From the NCBI GenBank assembly GCA_018644725.1, contig JABGPZ010000017.1:1-36777 (forward strand): a stretch of 36,777 nt of DNA. The letters run 5' to 3'. The DNA is from Phycisphaerales bacterium (lineage in GTDB: Bacteria > Planctomycetota > Phycisphaerae > SM23-33). The notes beneath the pieces are model-generated. The model saw only the letters and a program-made list of their open reading frames with translations. It did not search any database and was not told where the DNA came from. Positions 15,476 to 23,903 of the stretch are shown here, piece by piece. A program made the translations under genes and the position numbers. Positions within the stretch are counted from its first letter, which is position 1, and each line of letters opens with the position of its first letter.

Positions 15476-17817
15476 GTTCTTTCGGCAGTCATGTTACGCG
15501 CAATCGCTGGCTGGTGGTCCTGCTGTGGGGCCTTCTGGCGTGGGTGATGATGCAATTCATTCCCGTGGGCGACCCGGCCGACAGCGAACGCACGACGCTC
15601 TTGCCAGAGCAAAGCCGCTACACCATCGCCATGGACAAACTCGCCGAAGGGTTTCCCAATGACTGCGCACTGAGCACGGCCGTGGTCGTTGTCGAGCGCC
15701 TGGGCGCACCACTCTCCGACCAAGACAAAACGTGGATCGCGTCTCTCGCCAAGGCCATCGGCGCCAACGTCCAGGCCGAAGCCGAGGCCCATCCCAACTC
15801 CAAACCTGCCCATGTCAGCTCCCCTGGCGAGCTCGATTCGAAAATCAAACAAGCCAATCTACTTCGCTCGGGCGCAGGACACCTGTCGGGAAAATCCGTC
15901 CCGTCGCTTTGCAATCCCACCCGCAGCCAAATCACCGAAGACGGCCAGGCCGCCATCATCCGCGTCGCCATCCCCGCCAACTTCGTCACGATTCGCTCGG
16001 CGCGCCTGACGGGAACCATCCGCGAAACCGCCGCGAAACTCGAACGCCCCGACGAATGCAAGGCCCTGCGCGTCGGGGTCACCGGCACGGGCGGGTTCGG
16101 CCACGACTATGCCGACTTTGTCAAACGCAGCCAGGCACGCACCTCCCTCGCAACCGTCCTCAGCGTGATCTTCATCCTGCTGATCGTCTACCGTGGCATC
16201 CTCGCCGCCCTCGTACCGCTGGTGTCGATTTCGCTGGCGGTCGTCCTGGTCCTCAAAGGCATTAACTTCGCGCAAAACAACGGGTGCGCGGTTGGCACGG
16301 CCGAAAAACTATTCGTGTTCGTGCTGATGTACGGCGCGGGGATCGACTACTCCATCCTGCTGATCAGCCGATTCCGCGAATTTCTCCAGCGCCAGCATCA
16401 GCCCCGCGAGGCCATCGTCAAAGCCACCGACGCCACCAAAGGGGCCATCTTCGCCTCTGCGGGCACCGACGCGATGGGCGTGTTCATGCTCATCTTCTCG
16501 CAATTTTTGATCTTCCGCACCACTGGCCCGGTCGTCGCCATCAGCCTACTGGTCGCGATGGTCGCAGCGCTGACGCTCGTGCCCGCCCTGGTTGCCCTGT
16601 CGGGACGCAAGCTGTTTTGGCCGCGGAAAATCAAACCCGTCCGCCAGAGCACTGTGAAATTCTGGGACGGCTTGGCGCGGTTTGTCCTCGCCCGCCCCGC
16701 CGCCGTCCTCGTGGGCGTGCTGCTCCTCGCGGGCCTGGCCATGGCCAACGCGCGCAACATCACCTGGGTCTACAACGCCATCACCGGCATCCCCGTGGAA
16801 TATGCCCTGCCCGAGGGCGTCGAACGCGGCCACGATGTCGGCAATGCTCCCGCCGGCGTGGACATTGTCACGCGCCACTGGGCCGAGGGCGAAGTCTCGC
16901 CCGTGAAAATCCTCCTCGAATCGCCGACGAAGTTTACGCGCACGACCGCGCTGGACACCGCCAAAGCCGTGACCATCGCGCTGGCAAATCACAAGGCCGT
17001 CAATAATGTCCGCAGCTATTACGAACCCTTCGGCCTCGACCAACCCCTCACCGACAAAACCGGCGCCGACATCCCCGGAACCGCCACCATTCGCAACGGT
17101 GCAAAAGACACCTACCTCACCGCCGACCGCAAAGCGATGCGCTTCGAAGCGATCCTTCTCCAAGACGCGATGAGCAACAAATCCATCGCCCTTCTGGATG
17201 AAATCCGCAGCCAGATCACAACCGCCGCCCAGTCCGTCGGCGTCGAGGGCATGATCGTCCACATCGGCGGCGCAACGGCGCAAATGGAAGCCATCCGCGA
17301 CATCACCAGCAGCGATTTCAAGCTGATGGTCGCCTGCGTCCTCGGCGTGATCATTCTGATCGTCTTCGTGCTCCTGCGCGACATCCGCATGACGCTGCTG
17401 ATGGCGGGGCTGGTCGTGGTGAGCTATCTCACGACGCTCGGGCTCGTCGAATGGATCTACCCGATGCTGTTCGGCGCGGAAGGGCTGGACTGGAAGGTCC
17501 AAATGTTCCTGTTTGTGGTGATGGCGGCCGTCGGCGTGGACTACAACATCTTCCTCGCCGCGCGCATCGAGCAAGAAGCCCAGCGTCACAACTGGAAATC
17601 CGCCGTCCACCGCGCGATGGTCGCGACCGGGCCTGTGATCTCCTCGGCCGGGCTGATTATGGCCGTGACGCTCGGCAGCCTCACCGTCGGGCACATCGTC
17701 CTCCTGCGACAAATGGGACTCGCGCTCGGACTCGGAATCCTCGTGGACACCTTCGTCATCCGCCCGCTCGTCCTCCCCTCCGCCGCCCTCCTCCTCTGCG
17801 GAAAGAAAAAGAAGTAA
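15472..17817 (+). CDS. MMPL/RND-family transporter
   Basis: A 781-residue inner-membrane transporter of the MMPL branch of the RND superfamily, using the proton gradient to move lipids or other hydrophobic compounds. The layout is the usual doubled one: a first helix (about 12-30), a periplasmic loop (about 31-220), five or six helices, a second loop (about 440-610) and a last helix bundle. The conserved helix motifs GAGIDYSILLISRF and AVGVDYNIFLAARI carry the Asp-Tyr pairs expected for proton relay. The ATG overlaps the GNAT stop (ATGA) with GGAG in front, so an upstream in-frame start is not needed. No membrane-fusion or outer-membrane partner is adjacent. Substrate is unknown. Confidence 0.9.
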   Translation: MSSFGSHVTRNRWLVVLLWGLLAWVMMQFIPVGDPADSERTTLLPEQSRYTIAMDKLAEGFPNDCALSTAVVVVERLGAPLSDQDKTWIASLAKAIGANVQAEAEAHPNSKPAHVSSPGELDSKIKQANLLRSGAGHLSGKSVPSLCNPTRSQITEDGQAAIIRVAIPANFVTIRSARLTGTIRETAAKLERPDECKALRVGVTGTGGFGHDYADFVKRSQARTSLATVLSVIFILLIVYRGILAALVPLVSISLAVVLVLKGINFAQNNGCAVGTAEKLFVFVLMYGAGIDYSILLISRFREFLQRQHQPREAIVKATDATKGAIFASAGTDAMGVFMLIFSQFLIFRTTGPVVAISLLVAMVAALTLVPALVALSGRKLFWPRKIKPVRQSTVKFWDGLARFVLARPAAVLVGVLLLAGLAMANARNITWVYNAITGIPVEYALPEGVERGHDVGNAPAGVDIVTRHWAEGEVSPVKILLESPTKFTRTTALDTAKAVTIALANHKAVNNVRSYYEPFGLDQPLTDKTGADIPGTATIRNGAKDTYLTADRKAMRFEAILLQDAMSNKSIALLDEIRSQITTAAQSVGVEGMIVHIGGATAQMEAIRDITSSDFKLMVACVLGVIILIVFVLLRDIRMTLLMAGLVVVSYLTTLGLVEWIYPMLFGAEGLDWKVQMFLFVVMAAVGVDYNIFLAARIEQEAQRHNWKSAVHRAMVATGPVISSAGLIMAVTLGSLTVGHIVLLRQMGLALGLGILVDTFVIRPLVLPSAALLLCGKKKK

Positions 17818-17860
17818 CCACCACACTTCCTTCCCTCGCATTTTGTCGAAAGGAGCCCCC

Positions 17861-18772
17861 GTGAACGACACCACCCCGATGCGATTACGAGACATTCCAT
17901 TTCGCACCTTTGTCCGATTTGGAACATGGTTCGGACTTTCCGTCGGACTCCTCGCCGGGCTTGTGGTCTTCCCGATCAGCTTTACCGGCTACCTTGATGC
18001 GGGTTTCCGCGGGTGTAGCTTCTCACTTCCAATTCAAGGCTATCAGATCGGCTTAAGCGCACTCTGCATTCTGCCCATCTATTTCGCTCTCCTGTTCACA
18101 ATTGTAAGCCTCATTGCGTATTGGCCATTTCGCCTCATCACTCGTGCGTTGGCAACCAAGTGGAAGCTCTTGCTGGCAGGATATCTTCTGCTCATCATAA
18201 CCACCGCAGGTGTCATTGTACTCAGCGAGAGGCAGAATCATAATCGGGCTCAATTTGCACTGAAAGCCGACTTACAGCCGTCTGTACTGAATGATCTGCA
18301 CACACTATATCTCATTGAGGGAAAACTGGTAACCAACTGGGGCTCCTTTGCCAAGGCCGTTGGCCCACCTGCTATAACGCCTGAACGGATTACCCTCCTC
18401 TACAGCATGGATTATCTTGGTGACCGTGTCTATGAAGGGCTCCGCCACTACCAAAAATCCGCCTTCCCCGCCGCTTGTGAACAGGCCGCCGAATTCCTCG
18501 AACAATGGGACTCTCAACGCCAAACCGCTCTAGCGCAATGGAATAAGCACAATGGGAACCTTAAGGCACAGTTGGAATTATTCCTCGATCCAACATTTGA
18601 AGTCGCCGTGGTTGCAAACCAACTTGAAGCACTTCATGACCGCTACAATGTCCCCGAACAGCTTCTGACTACTCTCCTCCAGAACATATCCAAACTCAAT
18701 GAGGACCCGCAAACGGCCCGTGCAGAAATTAATAAAATAATCGCCGAAATCCTTAAAACAAGCACGCAATAA
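17861..18772 (+). CDS. Membrane protein of unknown function
   Basis: The start is GTG at 17861, set by a strong AAAGGAG 6 nt upstream. The 303-residue protein has three hydrophobic segments (about 18-40, 62-85 and 105-123). A soluble, mostly helical C-terminal region (about 125-303) follows, rich in Gln, Leu and Glu and without a recognised motif. It lies 43 bp after the MMPL gene on the same strand and is probably co-transcribed. Base composition is visibly lower in GC than the flanking genes, which suggests later arrival. No family is recognised. Confidence 0.7.
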   Translation: MNDTTPMRLRDIPFRTFVRFGTWFGLSVGLLAGLVVFPISFTGYLDAGFRGCSFSLPIQGYQIGLSALCILPIYFALLFTIVSLIAYWPFRLITRALATKWKLLLAGYLLLIITTAGVIVLSERQNHNRAQFALKADLQPSVLNDLHTLYLIEGKLVTNWGSFAKAVGPPAITPERITLLYSMDYLGDRVYEGLRHYQKSAFPAACEQAAEFLEQWDSQRQTALAQWNKHNGNLKAQLELFLDPTFEVAVVANQLEALHDRYNVPEQLLTTLLQNISKLNEDPQTARAEINKIIAEILKTSTQ

Positions 18773-18826
18773 TACTCCTCCGCCGCCCTCGCTCCGCCAA
18801 TGCATTTTCCTACGAATCGAACGCAC

Positions 18827-18859
18827 AAAAAAACACCCGGCCGTGAGGTCGGGTGTTTT
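18827..18859. terminator. Bidirectional terminator, ACACCCG family
   Basis: ACACCCGGCC pairs with GGTCGGGTGT around GTGA, flanked by an A run and a T run. It closes the plus-strand operon and the convergent autotransporter gene. The outer stem matches the terminator at 2036-2078. Confidence 0.85.
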
Positions 18860-18863
18860 GATT

Positions 18864-18883
18864 GTTTGTCGTGCGGCGAGGCC
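18864..18883. repeat. 20-bp element, 18/20 identical to 3876-3895
   Basis: It lies 12 bp past the stop of the autotransporter gene and before its terminator, the same relative place as its partner at 3876-3895. It contains GCGGC-GAG-GCCGC, a small hairpin. Confidence 0.5.
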
Positions 18884-18894
18884 GCGGGTCTGGC

Positions 18895-21042
18895 TTAGTA
18901 GTTCCAGACAAAGCTGACCGAGCCGAGGTGCTCGACCATGTCGCTGGCCATTTGGCCCTGATAGCGGAACGCCATCGAGGTGTTGCTGTCGAGGCGCATG
19001 CCGAAGCCCACGCCGTAATAGAACACGTCCGGAGCGGTGGTTTCGACGTCGGCCTTGAATCCGCCGAGCAAGTCCTGGCCTTGCAGTGTGCCCGAAACGC
19101 GCGCGCTTTGGTACAGGTATTCGTGTTGCCAGCCGGCTTCGAGCTGGAGATTCGCGGGCATGCCCAGCAGCTCGCCCTTGTGGCTCAGCCGTGCGCCGAG
19201 GCGCGTGGAGAGAGCGCATTCGCGAACCGCGTCATAGTCGACCGCCGTCAGCAACTGGCCGTCTTCCTTGAAGCTTTCGCGATTGATGAAGCTGTAGGTC
19301 ACGGTCCCCATCGGCGTCAGCGTGGTCCCCGGAGCAAGTGCAATGTCATAGCCAACGGTCATCGCGGCCGTGATGTCCCACATGCTGAAGTCGCCTTCGT
19401 GATCGCCACCCTCACCGAAATCGGTGTAGCGACGATAGTCCGTGGTGTGCAGGCCGAGATTGACGCTTGCGGTCAAGAAGGCCGGGCCATCGCGGAACGA
19501 GGCATAGGGACCGAAGCGGTAGCTGTCCATGTCGCCGTCGCCTTGGCCGTGGCTGAAGTCGATAGTCTTGTGTTCATAGCTGAACGCGAAGCCCAGCAGG
19601 AAGTTGTCGGAGACCTTCATGTCCACGCCGGCGGCAATCCCGTAAGCGCAGAATTCATAGCCCATGCGGCTGTTGGCGTCTTTGTGGTCGTTCATCACGC
19701 CGTACGGCATGGCCCAAATCGTGGCCGTGCCAAGGTTCGCCGGGCGCGTCGAGGGTCGCCGCGTCGTGGGCGCTTTGCGTTCCACGGTGCCTTCGGCAAG
19801 ACGAGTCACTTCGTCGGCGGGAGAGGCAACAGCCATTTCCGCACCAAGGCTCATCGCGATTGCGTCTGCATCGCTGGCGGCCGAGGCGAGCATGTCGCTC
19901 ACACCCATGCCCGGTTCAAAGGCCATCGCGTGGGCATTGTCGCTCAGCACGGCATAGGCGTGGCGTTCGACCTGCTTGGTGAGGCGTTCGTCCCAGACCA
20001 ACGGGAGCCTGGAGTCGACTGCGGAATCTTCAAGGTTAATCAATGTGAGGTCAATCGCGAAGACGTTGTCATCGCTGATCGGACGACCGGTCGCGGCGGC
20101 CACTTCCGAGGCCGTCTCGAGAACTTCTGCCAATTGTTCCTCCGAAATCGCGGGGAGCTTCGAACCGGCGAAGTCAACATCTTCGAAATCTTTGCCGGTG
20201 AAGTCTTGGCCCGTGAGGTCCATGTCGTTAAACGACGCGCCGACGATCGAAAGCGCACCGTCGATAGCACCGGGATCAAGAATCACCTTACGTTCTTGGC
20301 TGGGGTCGGCACCTTCTTCTGCCGTATATGCCGCAGCGAACCATGCGCCGTCGAGATTCGAGCCGGTAAAGCTTTGGCCATCAAGTTTGGACTGGTTGAA
20401 GTTGGTTCCGCGCAAGTCCATCGTCTCGAACGTGCCAGCGGCATAGCCGCCCGTGGAGGTCGACAGGTCGCTACGGGAAATGTCCACCATCTGCAGGTTG
20501 CCGTTGAAGCCGGTGCTTCCATCGGTGTACGATGCGGTTGAGGTCAGCTGCGCGCGGGAGATCCCGCGGCCAGAGACGTTGGTGCTGGGACTTGGGATCG
20601 CAGCAGGCCACACGCCGCCTTGGCTGAGGCCGCGGAAACCCGCGCCAGCAGCCGAGGTGCCAAAATCGCCCGCAATGTCCGCGTTGGTGAAGTCCGTCCC
20701 GGCCGTGATGGCCGCATTGGTCATGAGAGTACCAACAAGGTTTGCGTTGGTAAAATTCACGCCGGACAGGTTGGCATCGTTCAGGTCCGCGCCAGAAAAG
20801 TCCGCACCCGTGAAATCCGAATCGGTAAAGTTCGTATACACGGCCGATGCGCCCGAAAGGTCGCTTCCGCCGGTGAAGTCCGGGTGGCTCGCATAAAGAG
20901 CGCCATGCCCCCAGTAGGAAAAGCCCGTGGGGAGATCATCGCCATCCAGCGTTCCGTCAGGCAAATTCAGCACAGCAGCCTGGGTCGTGACCGCCACAAA
21001 GAGCAGCATTCCCGCCAGTGTCCAATTCTTCATATTCCTCAT
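18895..21042 (-). CDS. Autotransporter-type barrel protein with pentapeptide-repeat passenger
   Basis: The 715-residue protein starts at the ATG with AGGAG 7 nt upstream (21042); a second ATG at 21033 is also possible. A signal peptide (about 1-23, ending TTQAA) is followed by pentapeptide repeats of the A(D/N)LxG type at about 45-125 and 175-290 (DFTGADFSGADLNDANLSG and similar). An alpha-helical Ala-rich linker and a Thr/Pro/Arg stretch (APTTRRPSTRP) come next. The last 270 or so residues alternate polar and aromatic residues as in a 12-strand autotransporter barrel and end in an aromatic residue (SFVWNY). This suggests a type V-like outer-membrane protein displaying a right-handed quadrilateral beta-helix. 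Pentapeptide proteins are mostly cytosolic, so the pairing is unusual. It is monocistronic, with a terminator at 18827-18859. Confidence 0.8.
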   Translation of the reverse strand: MRNMKNWTLAGMLLFVAVTTQAAVLNLPDGTLDGDDLPTGFSYWGHGALYASHPDFTGGSDLSGASAVYTNFTDSDFTGADFSGADLNDANLSGVNFTNANLVGTLMTNAAITAGTDFTNADIAGDFGTSAAGAGFRGLSQGGVWPAAIPSPSTNVSGRGISRAQLTSTASYTDGSTGFNGNLQMVDISRSDLSTSTGGYAAGTFETMDLRGTNFNQSKLDGQSFTGSNLDGAWFAAAYTAEEGADPSQERKVILDPGAIDGALSIVGASFNDMDLTGQDFTGKDFEDVDFAGSKLPAISEEQLAEVLETASEVAAATGRPISDDNVFAIDLTLINLEDSAVDSRLPLVWDERLTKQVERHAYAVLSDNAHAMAFEPGMGVSDMLASAASDADAIAMSLGAEMAVASPADEVTRLAEGTVERKAPTTRRPSTRPANLGTATIWAMPYGVMNDHKDANSRMGYEFCAYGIAAGVDMKVSDNFLLGFAFSYEHKTIDFSHGQGDGDMDSYRFGPYASFRDGPAFLTASVNLGLHTTDYRRYTDFGEGGDHEGDFSMWDITAAMTVGYDIALAPGTTLTPMGTVTYSFINRESFKEDGQLLTAVDYDAVRECALSTRLGARLSHKGELLGMPANLQLEAGWQHEYLYQSARVSGTLQGQDLLGGFKADVETTAPDVFYYGVGFGMRLDSNTSMAFRYQGQMASDMVEHLGSVSFVWNY

Positions 21043-21235
21043 ATCAATCTCCTGAAACGATGGCCCGCATCCAGCGAACCTTTTGTTGTCTAAGCCTCCC
21101 AATGGCTGTAATTGTACAACCACACCACCAGAATCTCTTTACAGAGGCTATGGGGTCCTTCGTAGTATCGACTATTCTTCGCGTCTCGTCCAGCTTTTTT
21201 TGGGCATTTCTCCCATTTTCTCCGAAATTCTTGTC

Positions 21236-21264
21236 TTGCCGGAAGGGTCCTTTGCCGTTATAGT
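21236..21264 (+). promoter_or_regulatory. ilvE promoter
   Basis: TTGCCG (21236-21241), a 17-bp spacer and TATAGT (21259-21264). The start is expected near 21271, giving a leader of about 62 nt. Confidence 0.55.
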
Positions 21265-21332
21265 ATCTGCCCATTCGACACCCGAAACCCATGCCCCTGT
21301 TCCTGCGGGAACTCCGATCAAAAAGGTTCGCG

Positions 21333-22208
21333 ATGAAAATCTGGATGAACGACAATTTGGTAGATCAAGCCGATGCCACCGTCAGCGTGTTTGACCATGG
21401 CCTGCTCTATGGCGATGGCGTGTTTGAGGGCATTCGTGTCTACAATGGGGCCATTTTTCAGGCGACCGCGCACCTCGAACGCCTGTTTCTCTCGGCCGAG
21501 CGCATCGCGCTCACCATCGGCTATACCCACGACGAGCTGATCGCCGCCATGGACCAGGCCATCGCCGCCAACGGCATCACCACAGGATATATCCGCTTGG
21601 TGGTCACCCGCGGGGTGGGCACGCTGGGCCTGAACCCCAATCATTGCCCCAAATCGACAACATTCATCATCGCCGACGCCATCCATCTTTACACCGAAGA
21701 GATGTACACTAATGGCATTAACGTCATTACAGCCAAGCGGTTACGGACGCATCCAGAAATGCTGCCCCCGCGCGTCAAGTCGCTCAACTACCTCAATAAC
21801 ATCCTCGGAAAACTCGAAGCCATCCGTGGCGGCGGGGCCGAGGCAATCATGAGCAACTCCGACGGAAACGTTGCCGAAGCGACATGCGACAACATTTTCA
21901 TCGTCAAAGATGGGGCCATCCTCACTCCGCCGGCCGAAGCGGGCATCCTTTTGGGTATCACCCGCCAAATCGCGCTCCTGATCGCCCAGCGCCTGGGATA
22001 TGCAGCGCGAGAAGAAAATTTCACCATCGATGCCGTTCGCAATGCCGACGAAGTGTTCCTCACGGGGACGGCCGCAGAGATCATCGCCGTGGTCCGCCTC
22101 GACGATGCCCCCATCGGCGACGGCACGGTCGGACCGACCACCACCGCGCTGCTGAGCGCCTTCCGAGAGTTCATCGACTCCGACGAAGAAATCACATACA
22201 CCGAATAA
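21333..22208 (+). CDS. ilvE: Branched-chain amino acid aminotransferase
   Basis: A fold-IV PLP aminotransferase that interconverts branched-chain amino acids and their 2-oxo acids in the cytosol. The 291-residue protein has DHGLLYGDGVFEGIR (21-35), the PLP lysine K149 in RVKSLNYLNN, the EATCDNIFIV segment (182-191) and LLGITR near 221. The start ATG has AAGG about 10 nt upstream. Fold-IV relatives such as D-amino-acid aminotransferase or aminodeoxychorismate lyase look similar, but length and motifs favour IlvE. It is a single gene with its own promoter and terminator. Confidence 0.88.
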   Translation: MKIWMNDNLVDQADATVSVFDHGLLYGDGVFEGIRVYNGAIFQATAHLERLFLSAERIALTIGYTHDELIAAMDQAIAANGITTGYIRLVVTRGVGTLGLNPNHCPKSTTFIIADAIHLYTEEMYTNGINVITAKRLRTHPEMLPPRVKSLNYLNNILGKLEAIRGGGAEAIMSNSDGNVAEATCDNIFIVKDGAILTPPAEAGILLGITRQIALLIAQRLGYAAREENFTIDAVRNADEVFLTGTAAEIIAVVRLDDAPIGDGTVGPTTTALLSAFREFIDSDEEITYTE

Positions 22209-22232
22209 CATCTCGCGTCATACCGACGTTCT

Positions 22233-22258
22233 GCCCGAGGGGTTCCTCGGGCTTTTTT
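22233..22258 (+). terminator. ilvE terminator
   Basis: A perfect 8-bp stem GCCCGAGG/CCTCGGGC with loop GGTT is followed by six T. Confidence 0.93.
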
Positions 22259-22269
22259 GTGGCCGAACG

Positions 22270-22659
22270 CTATCCTTTGGCGCGGCGCAGTTCCAGAATC
22301 CAATCCACCGCATCGATCTCGACCGCACTGCCCCGAAGGATAACACTTTGGCCAGACTCCACGCGAACCGTGCGCCATCCGCCACTGGCCGAGGGGGCCA
22401 CAGAGCCGCGCGCCGGCGAACCGGTCCGGGTAAACCACACGAACCGGTAGTCCAAATCAATGGGCATCTGCCACGCCTCTTCGAGGGACACTTCCACGCG
22501 CATCGGCCGGGAAACCATCGGCGGATAGGTCCGCGGCGCCTCCGACAGCGAAACATGCCACGCGTTCCCATATTGAATTTTTTCTTCCATCGGGTAATTC
22601 GTACACCCCGCCAGCAATCCAATGGCCAGTACACATCCAAGCAATATCATACGGTTCAT
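22270..22659 (-). CDS. YcfL/DUF1425-like lipoprotein
   Basis: A 129-residue lipoprotein with lipobox LLAGC (C19) and AAAGGAG 8 nt before the ATG. The C-terminal part has the YcfL-like pattern: YRFVWF, a turn, WRTVRVESGQSVILRGSA, then a final strand ending LELRR. YcfL proteins are small beta-sandwich periplasmic lipoproteins of unclear role, next to lpoB in Enterobacteria. No peptidoglycan gene is adjacent here. It follows the oxidoreductase gene by 92 bp on the same strand. Family assignment is from pattern only. Confidence 0.65.
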   Translation of the reverse strand: MNRMILLGCVLAIGLLAGCTNYPMEEKIQYGNAWHVSLSEAPRTYPPMVSRPMRVEVSLEEAWQMPIDLDYRFVWFTRTGSPARGSVAPSASGGWRTVRVESGQSVILRGSAVEIDAVDWILELRRAKG

Positions 22660-22751
22660 ATCGAATCTCCTTTCAATAAGGCAATACTCTCAGCTTGGGT
22701 CGCTTCTCGCAGTATGTATAGTCTCCGCGTCGGCCGTTGCGCACAATTGGG

Positions 22752-23756
22752 CTATTCCTCGGCCTTGGCGGGATAACACTGCTCGAGGCTCACGCCGTGG
22801 ATTTGAAGTTGCTGATAGGGCGATTCAGGCCGCTGGGTCTGGGCAGAAAGGTACATCGCCTCGACGGTCGCGTGCGCCAAGAGCAGTCGCGCCGCCTGAT
22901 CGGAATTGGCCTCACCGGCCGCAACCGAATGGGCAAACGCCAACGCCTCGCGACAGGCAGCCGCCTCGGCCGCGTCGCCGCCCGCCTCGCTGGCGAGAAC
23001 CGTGCCCCGGGAAGAGGTACTCTCGATCCATTCGCGAGACTCGCCGCCGCGACGGGTCGCGTAGAGCTGGCCGATGGGATTCGTTCCCGAATGCAACACC
23101 GCCATCACCGTATCGTCGGTATCGTGCACGGGCGTGGTGGTGTCTCCGCTGGCTGGGCGATCCGTTTGAATCGCTGCGTAGACCGACTCTGGCAAACCTG
23201 CGACCTCAATAAGAATGTCCAACATCTCCAAACCCGAGTACAGCAACACGCCGCCGCCAGCACTTTGGCAATCGCCACGCCAGCCCATCGGCAGTTTAAT
23301 TTGCGTAACCAGTTCGGCGCGCACCGAAGAAACCCCTTCGGCCGCATCGTCGAGCAACGCGCGATAGCTTTCCATCGCCCGACGCGGATTCCCCACGCCC
23401 AGCGGCAAATCGCGGTCACGAAACATGCGAACCACCTGTGCCGCCTCTGTGAGATTGCGCGCGAGCGGGGCAGGCTTGAAAACCGCAATCCCCTGCGCAG
23501 CAAGAAATTCCAGCGCCGCAACTCCCGAAGCGGGCGGGATCGACAAAAAGACCACATCGGGCTTGGTCTGGAGAACCATCTGGCGTGAATCGCCAAAGGC
23601 CTCGACCTCGCCACACTTGGCCACAAACGACTCCAGACGTTGCGGGTCGTACTCACTGACCCCGACGACGTCCATGGTCTCGTCTTGCGACACAGCCCGG
23701 AGAATCGCCGGATTCCAGCCTCCCAGGCCAATGACTGCTACTCGAATTGGATCCAT
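22752..23756 (-). CDS. Gfo/Idh/MocA-family oxidoreductase
   Basis: A 334-residue NAD(P)-dependent oxidoreductase, probably acting on a sugar or sugar derivative. The N-terminal Rossmann fold starts RVAVIGLGGWNP (5-16), and the second half is the alpha/beta substrate domain. The usual E-K-P motif is replaced by FKPAPLA. The expected active-site region reads GWRGDCQSAGGGVLLYSG, with G-G-G-V-L-L in place of the common G-G-G-x-L-x-D-x-G-x-H. The catalytic His is therefore not obvious and activity is uncertain. The ATG at 23756 is chosen over 23771 because it follows a near-perfect GGAGGTGAT. Upstream lies a divergent DUF3472 gene. Confidence 0.82.
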   Translation of the reverse strand: MDPIRVAVIGLGGWNPAILRAVSQDETMDVVGVSEYDPQRLESFVAKCGEVEAFGDSRQMVLQTKPDVVFLSIPPASGVAALEFLAAQGIAVFKPAPLARNLTEAAQVVRMFRDRDLPLGVGNPRRAMESYRALLDDAAEGVSSVRAELVTQIKLPMGWRGDCQSAGGGVLLYSGLEMLDILIEVAGLPESVYAAIQTDRPASGDTTTPVHDTDDTVMAVLHSGTNPIGQLYATRRGGESREWIESTSSRGTVLASEAGGDAAEAAACREALAFAHSVAAGEANSDQAARLLLAHATVEAMYLSAQTQRPESPYQQLQIHGVSLEQCYPAKAEE

Positions 23757-23828
23757 ACGAATCACCTCCATTCTCCCCCGAAGGTAGAGTTTTGCCGCTC
23801 CAATGTCAAGCCTCTTGGGGTAAACTAC

Positions 23829-23856
23829 TGGACAACGCCCTCAGTATGCCTACAAT
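23829..23856 (+). promoter_or_regulatory. Candidate promoter of the DUF3472 gene
   Basis: TGGACA (23829-23834, 5 of 6), a 16-bp spacer and TACAAT (23851-23856, 5 of 6). The start is expected near 23863, about 41 nt before the ATG. Confidence 0.5.
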
Positions 23857-23903
23857 GCTTTACGGTCCCGCAACACTCCACCTCCCATAGAAATGACACA
23901 CCC

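Noticed and set aside
16546-17907. Minus-strand open frame of 453 codons opposite the MMPL gene
   Set aside because: His/Asp-rich antisense product typical of a mirrored membrane-protein gene.
18862-20541. Plus-strand open frame of 559 codons opposite the autotransporter gene
   Set aside because: Mirror of the repeat-rich gene. The composition reflects the repeats, and there is no signal or motif.
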